This document shows, piece by piece, positions 60,960 to 64,000 of a stretch of 64,000 nt of DNA (the stretch's first letter is position 1; each line of letters starts with the position of its first letter). The notes beneath the pieces are model-generated. The model was not told the origin of the DNA. It saw only the letters and a program-made list of their open reading frames with translations, and did no database searches. The stretch spans positions 62,001-126,000 of the forward strand of contig DF237112.1 in NCBI GenBank assembly GCA_000708835.1, read 5' to 3'. Position numbers and translations under genes: made by a program. Source of the DNA: Klebsormidium nitens (Eukaryota; Streptophyta; Klebsormidiophyceae; Klebsormidiales; Klebsormidiaceae).

Positions 60960-63900
60960 TTATCTCAATCTTCTTTGACCAGCTTCCGCTTGCGCTTGCG
61001 ACAACAAGTCCTTGGCCTCGAGGACCAGCCTATGCTTCTCTCCGTGAGTAATGGTCAAGATCTCGCACGCTCTTCGTACTGCTTCGAAGCAGCTCTGTGC
61101 ATCTTCTAAGAACCACTTCAGCTTCGCGAGTGTGAACAGCTGCAGTCCGTACAGTGCGGACGGCTGCGGCAAGCATGCTTCGTACGCCGGAAGAGTGCGT
61201 TCACACCAACTCGCGGCAGCCGGCCAGTCTTGTAGAGCCATGCACACGCGTAGAAGCGCATCGGACGTCCGAACCAGCTCCCAGTTGAGCCGATGCAGAA
61301 CGGACGTCTGAAGCCCATGCGCTTTTTCCAGGAGCCGGCTGCAGGCAAAACCGAAGATACTTTAACGGCAGAGTTGTGGAAAGCTTCGTTCGGGTCGATC
61401 AGCCCGAGCAACTGTTTTGGCACAAGTCCAACCACTCGCTTAGACATAGGCTTGATTCATCTGGAATGACTACCGGTTGAAATTGGAACCGTTACGGACG
61501 ATACTCTTGAAAATCCAGCCCTGTGAGATGACTGCTGATCATCTACGAGGACTCTGAAGACGCCCGCGACATCGAGGAAGGCCGGCTGCTTTCTTCGTAG
61601 GGCGAATGGCGCTTCAGCTTAGCTTGATTTCCGGATCATAGGAAAGCCTTGTTCTGTCGCCAATGCGAGACGAGAGGCCCCTATGACGCCGCCCCTCAAG
61701 AGACTCGCTGCCCAAGTTAAACGTGGTTTGCTTGCTTTGTCACCTTCAGCCTCGCAAGTTGTGAAAACAAACGCGACGCTGCTTCACCAAATATTCGGCC
61801 ACTTCGTGTGGCCGACACGTCCTCAAGAAGAGTATTCAAACAGCGGTGCCGAGGTCGACGCTCACCGCGCCTCCTGAAATTCGCCTTTCCCCTCGCTTGC
61901 TTCCTCCTCCCGCAGAATCCGGTTAGCTTCCTCCTTCCGGGCGTCAGCCTCGTTTGCTGGCACAGCCCGCCCGCACTTGCATACGTACCGCCCGGTTTTG
62001 TCTCCTGTGAACGAGACGACGGCAGATAAGCGCATGTTTCGTGCAATAGAAATGCTTGAGTGAGTGTATCCGTAAGATGCTCCAGCAGGAAGAGAATCCC
62101 TCGATCAACTTCTCCATTGGACAGCGCCTTTCGGAGCTAACTTGGTGGCAGGAACACGAGTACCTGCTCATTTGAGCGACACTTATTTGGACATGTACTG
62201 AACTACTCCGCTGTTGGAAGGTGAAACAATGACGGTGGGATAAATATGCACTTTCAATCTGAATACCAGAGCCCTCACGGTTTTTACTGTCAACTCGGAT
62301 TTATAGCAGACTGCTGTTCTGGAGCAACGTGAAGCTGACGTAGCAATCCCGCTAGAACAACGTTCCGGTCTTGACCAGAAACTGTCTACAGCGTTCCACA
62401 CCCAGTTCTTTGAAAATTTTCAGGGCTTCGTCATAACTTTCCTGGGCTTCGTTCTTTCCCCGCGCCCAAAAGACCTCTCTTGCTCAGAATCAGAATGCAA
62501 TCTCGGCAAACAGAACGCTCGTCTTGCAAACATCAGATCCAAATTGAGCAGAGAGTAAGCTCTAAGGTCCAGGGATCGGGAAGCGTGTCCGGAGCCGTCC
62601 TCATAAGAGTAACGACGACTCTCGACCCAACTCAGTCGCAGCTTTCCGCAGCTCTCAGTCCTATCCGGGGAATCCCCTTCAGCTCTTTCTGTGCAAAGTT
62701 TATAAAATAGCTTCAAGTAGACCAAATACTGAATAGAAGTCGTCCGGAGATCTGAAAAGGTGGCACCAAAAACTAGACCCGACTTACTCGCTGCTTTTCC
62801 CAGTTCCCAGTCCCATCCGGGGGATCCCCCACAGCTCTCGTCAGCGCACTTTAGCCCTGCAACCTTCGAGTCAACAGGATCTTCTCTGTGATGGACGCAC
62901 CGATCGCATTGGCACTCAAAGTAGTACTTTCGTAGCCGCTCTCTTCGCTGATTTCGGCTGCCTGCTAGATCGATGTAAGCGTGTGTTATCTGCAAGGCAA
63001 CAAACAGCATAAGAGTCCTGCCTGAAAGTTGTCTGTGCGCTCAAAAACCTTGTAAAACTGCAGTGGTTAAATTCAGCCTGTGCACTAGCGAGGTGGTGAT
63101 TCTGTCTGCTTTCGTGCTGCAAAGGCGTGCTTCTTTGACGGCGGTAATTTGAATTTCAAGTCTCAAAAGGCGCTCCGACCGAATGTCAGAATCGTTTGTG
63201 GGGCAGCGTATTAGCGGACTCCTGTGTAGATTGATGTTTACACTGGAGTGTTACAAAAGATACACGTGCGGCGAAAGTCCAGTTCACTGTGGACCTAATT
63301 CTATAACCTGCCATCAAGCAGTGACCAGCGTTACGTGCGAAAATGCCAAACCCACCTCATCCCCCGCTGTAATCGGACGTAACGCTCTCATCATCGCCCT
63401 TGGCCCGTCGTACAGTATGATCGCGTTCGGGTTACAGTCGTGGTTAGCCAAAGAGTTTACCACAAACAGGCCCATTCCCACCGGCTTGAGCTCCTCGTCA
63501 CAGATGGTGTGGGCGTTGCAGGCGAACCTGAAGTGAGAATAGTCTCCGCTTAGGTCTGTGATTGACATTTGATCTGGGGAGGCGAACAACTGTAGACTTT
63601 TTCTGCGGTTGTTTCCATTCCTCCTGCGTTGGCCGATTTCGATACGTGGCTTTCCACGGGTGAGCGATTGACAACTTTGCAGAGAGAAAGGCTTTGTGAG
63701 ATATTGCTTGAGACGACCGAAGCGCCCACTTTCAGATCGACATCTCCGACGTAGACGAGCTCAAAAAAGCGTTATTCACAGACTAACCAGGGGGAAACTC
63801 TGGACTCGAGATGCCACTTGTCACATCAGCACGGGATAGACTGCAGATCTGAGCGAAAGCAACGGGTTAGCTGAGGGCAAGGACCAGAAACAAAGCCAAG

Positions 63901-64000
63901 ATCTCAAAAGCAACGCAAACATCCGATTAATGAAAGGGGAAAACGACAGGGAAATGATCAACGGCCCACCTGCCCAGAAGCTCCGTCACCTCCCGCGGAT
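60960..64000 (-). CDS. SMYD-type SET-domain lysine methyltransferase, 5' end outside the window
   Basis: Firm exons on the minus strand: 63527-63356, 62989-62788 and 62004-61866, which join in phase, and a terminal part from about 61330 to the stop at 60960-60962. The SET core reads FACNAHTICDEELKPVGMGL, NSLANHDCNPNA (the NHxCxPN motif) and ALRPITAGDE. The next exon has ITHAYIDLAGS, then post-SET cysteines YYFECQCDRC, followed by KCADESCGG and RYVCKCGRAV. The end carries a helical repeat region like the SMYD C-terminal TPR-like domain: LKWFLEDAQSCFEAVRRAC and ILTITHGEKHRLV. A piece at 63971-64000 (REVTELLGR then GTGGGC) and one near 63800-63852 are likely further 5' exons. SMYD enzymes methylate lysines of histones and other proteins. 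The junctions between 61866 and 61330 could not be resolved in phase. Confidence 0.85.
62560..62850 (-). repeat. Copied exon end and donor in the SET gene
   Basis: The 3' part of the exon ending at 62788 (plus strand CAGTCCCATCCGGGGGATCC near 62810) recurs at about 62648 as CAGTCCTATCCGGGGAATCC. Flanking sequence (ACTCGCTGC or ACTCAGTCGCAGC on one side, CAGCTCT on the other) is shared. The copy lies about 160 bp downstream of the functional donor, inside the intron. Confidence 0.8.

Noticed and set aside
1-64000. CRISPR arrays, prophage or bacterial operon structure
   Set aside because: Direct repeats here are exon-edge copies or short minisatellites; genes are spliced and no phage or bacterial cassette is present.

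Overview
The window is nuclear DNA of a eukaryote with many introns. Nearly every gene is split into exons of about 50-600 bp with ordinary GT..AG borders, coding GC is moderate, and gene density is about one per 5 kb. The gene content suggests a green-lineage organism, most likely a streptophyte alga of the Klebsormidium type. Pointers are a CDC14 phosphatase (which flowering plants lack), a plant-type half-size ABCG transporter, a kinesin-8, and an M16 peptidase homologue whose leader looks like a bipartite plastid/thylakoid signal. The organism is an inference; no organellar, rRNA or tRNA marker was seen.

Layout. (1) 410-5537, plus: CDC14 dual-specificity phosphatase, 12 exons modelled. 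(2) 8430-12351, minus: secreted YHYH-domain protein, 6 exons. (3) 13446-14720, plus: unrecognised, frame-broken coding region, followed by a perfect 26-bp palindrome; a decayed copy of a YHYH exon lies at 15515-15770. (4) 16512-24480, minus: ABCG half-transporter, 8 exons, with an apparent frameshift in the last. (5) 26456-35880, minus: plastid-type M16 peptidase homologue without HXXEH, 14 exons, one GC-AG intron. (6) 37675-45806, plus: kinesin-8, 16 exons. (7) 46862-47110, minus: small two-helix membrane protein. (8) 48846-50031, plus: broken BTB-like gene. (9) 51138-51930, minus: atypical kinase-like fragment, and 52512-56391, minus: uncharacterised five-exon gene; these may belong together. 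(10) 57618-59719, plus: longer BTB-like paralogue with the remains of a second 5' end in front. (11) 60960-64000, minus: SMYD-type SET-domain methyltransferase, running off the window.

Exon models were built by hand. In the CDC14, YHYH, ABCG, M16 and kinesin genes the reading phase is consistent across every junction given, apart from the ABCG frameshift. They should still be treated as predictions without transcript support.

The most unusual thing here is a recurring pattern rather than a single gene. At least seven exon edges in five unrelated genes (CDC14, YHYH, M16 four times or so, the 52-56 kb gene, SET) have one to three degenerate partial copies beside them in the adjoining intron or flank. 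The copies keep the order intron end / splice site / exon start (or exon end / donor / intron start), are spaced roughly 115-225 bp apart, and carry decayed reading frames. The BTB gene shows the same thing with its 5' end. This looks like a repeated process that lengthens introns by copying exon edges and leaves spare splice sites. A second shared feature is a GC-rich block with GCGGCCGC-like words upstream of five gene starts.
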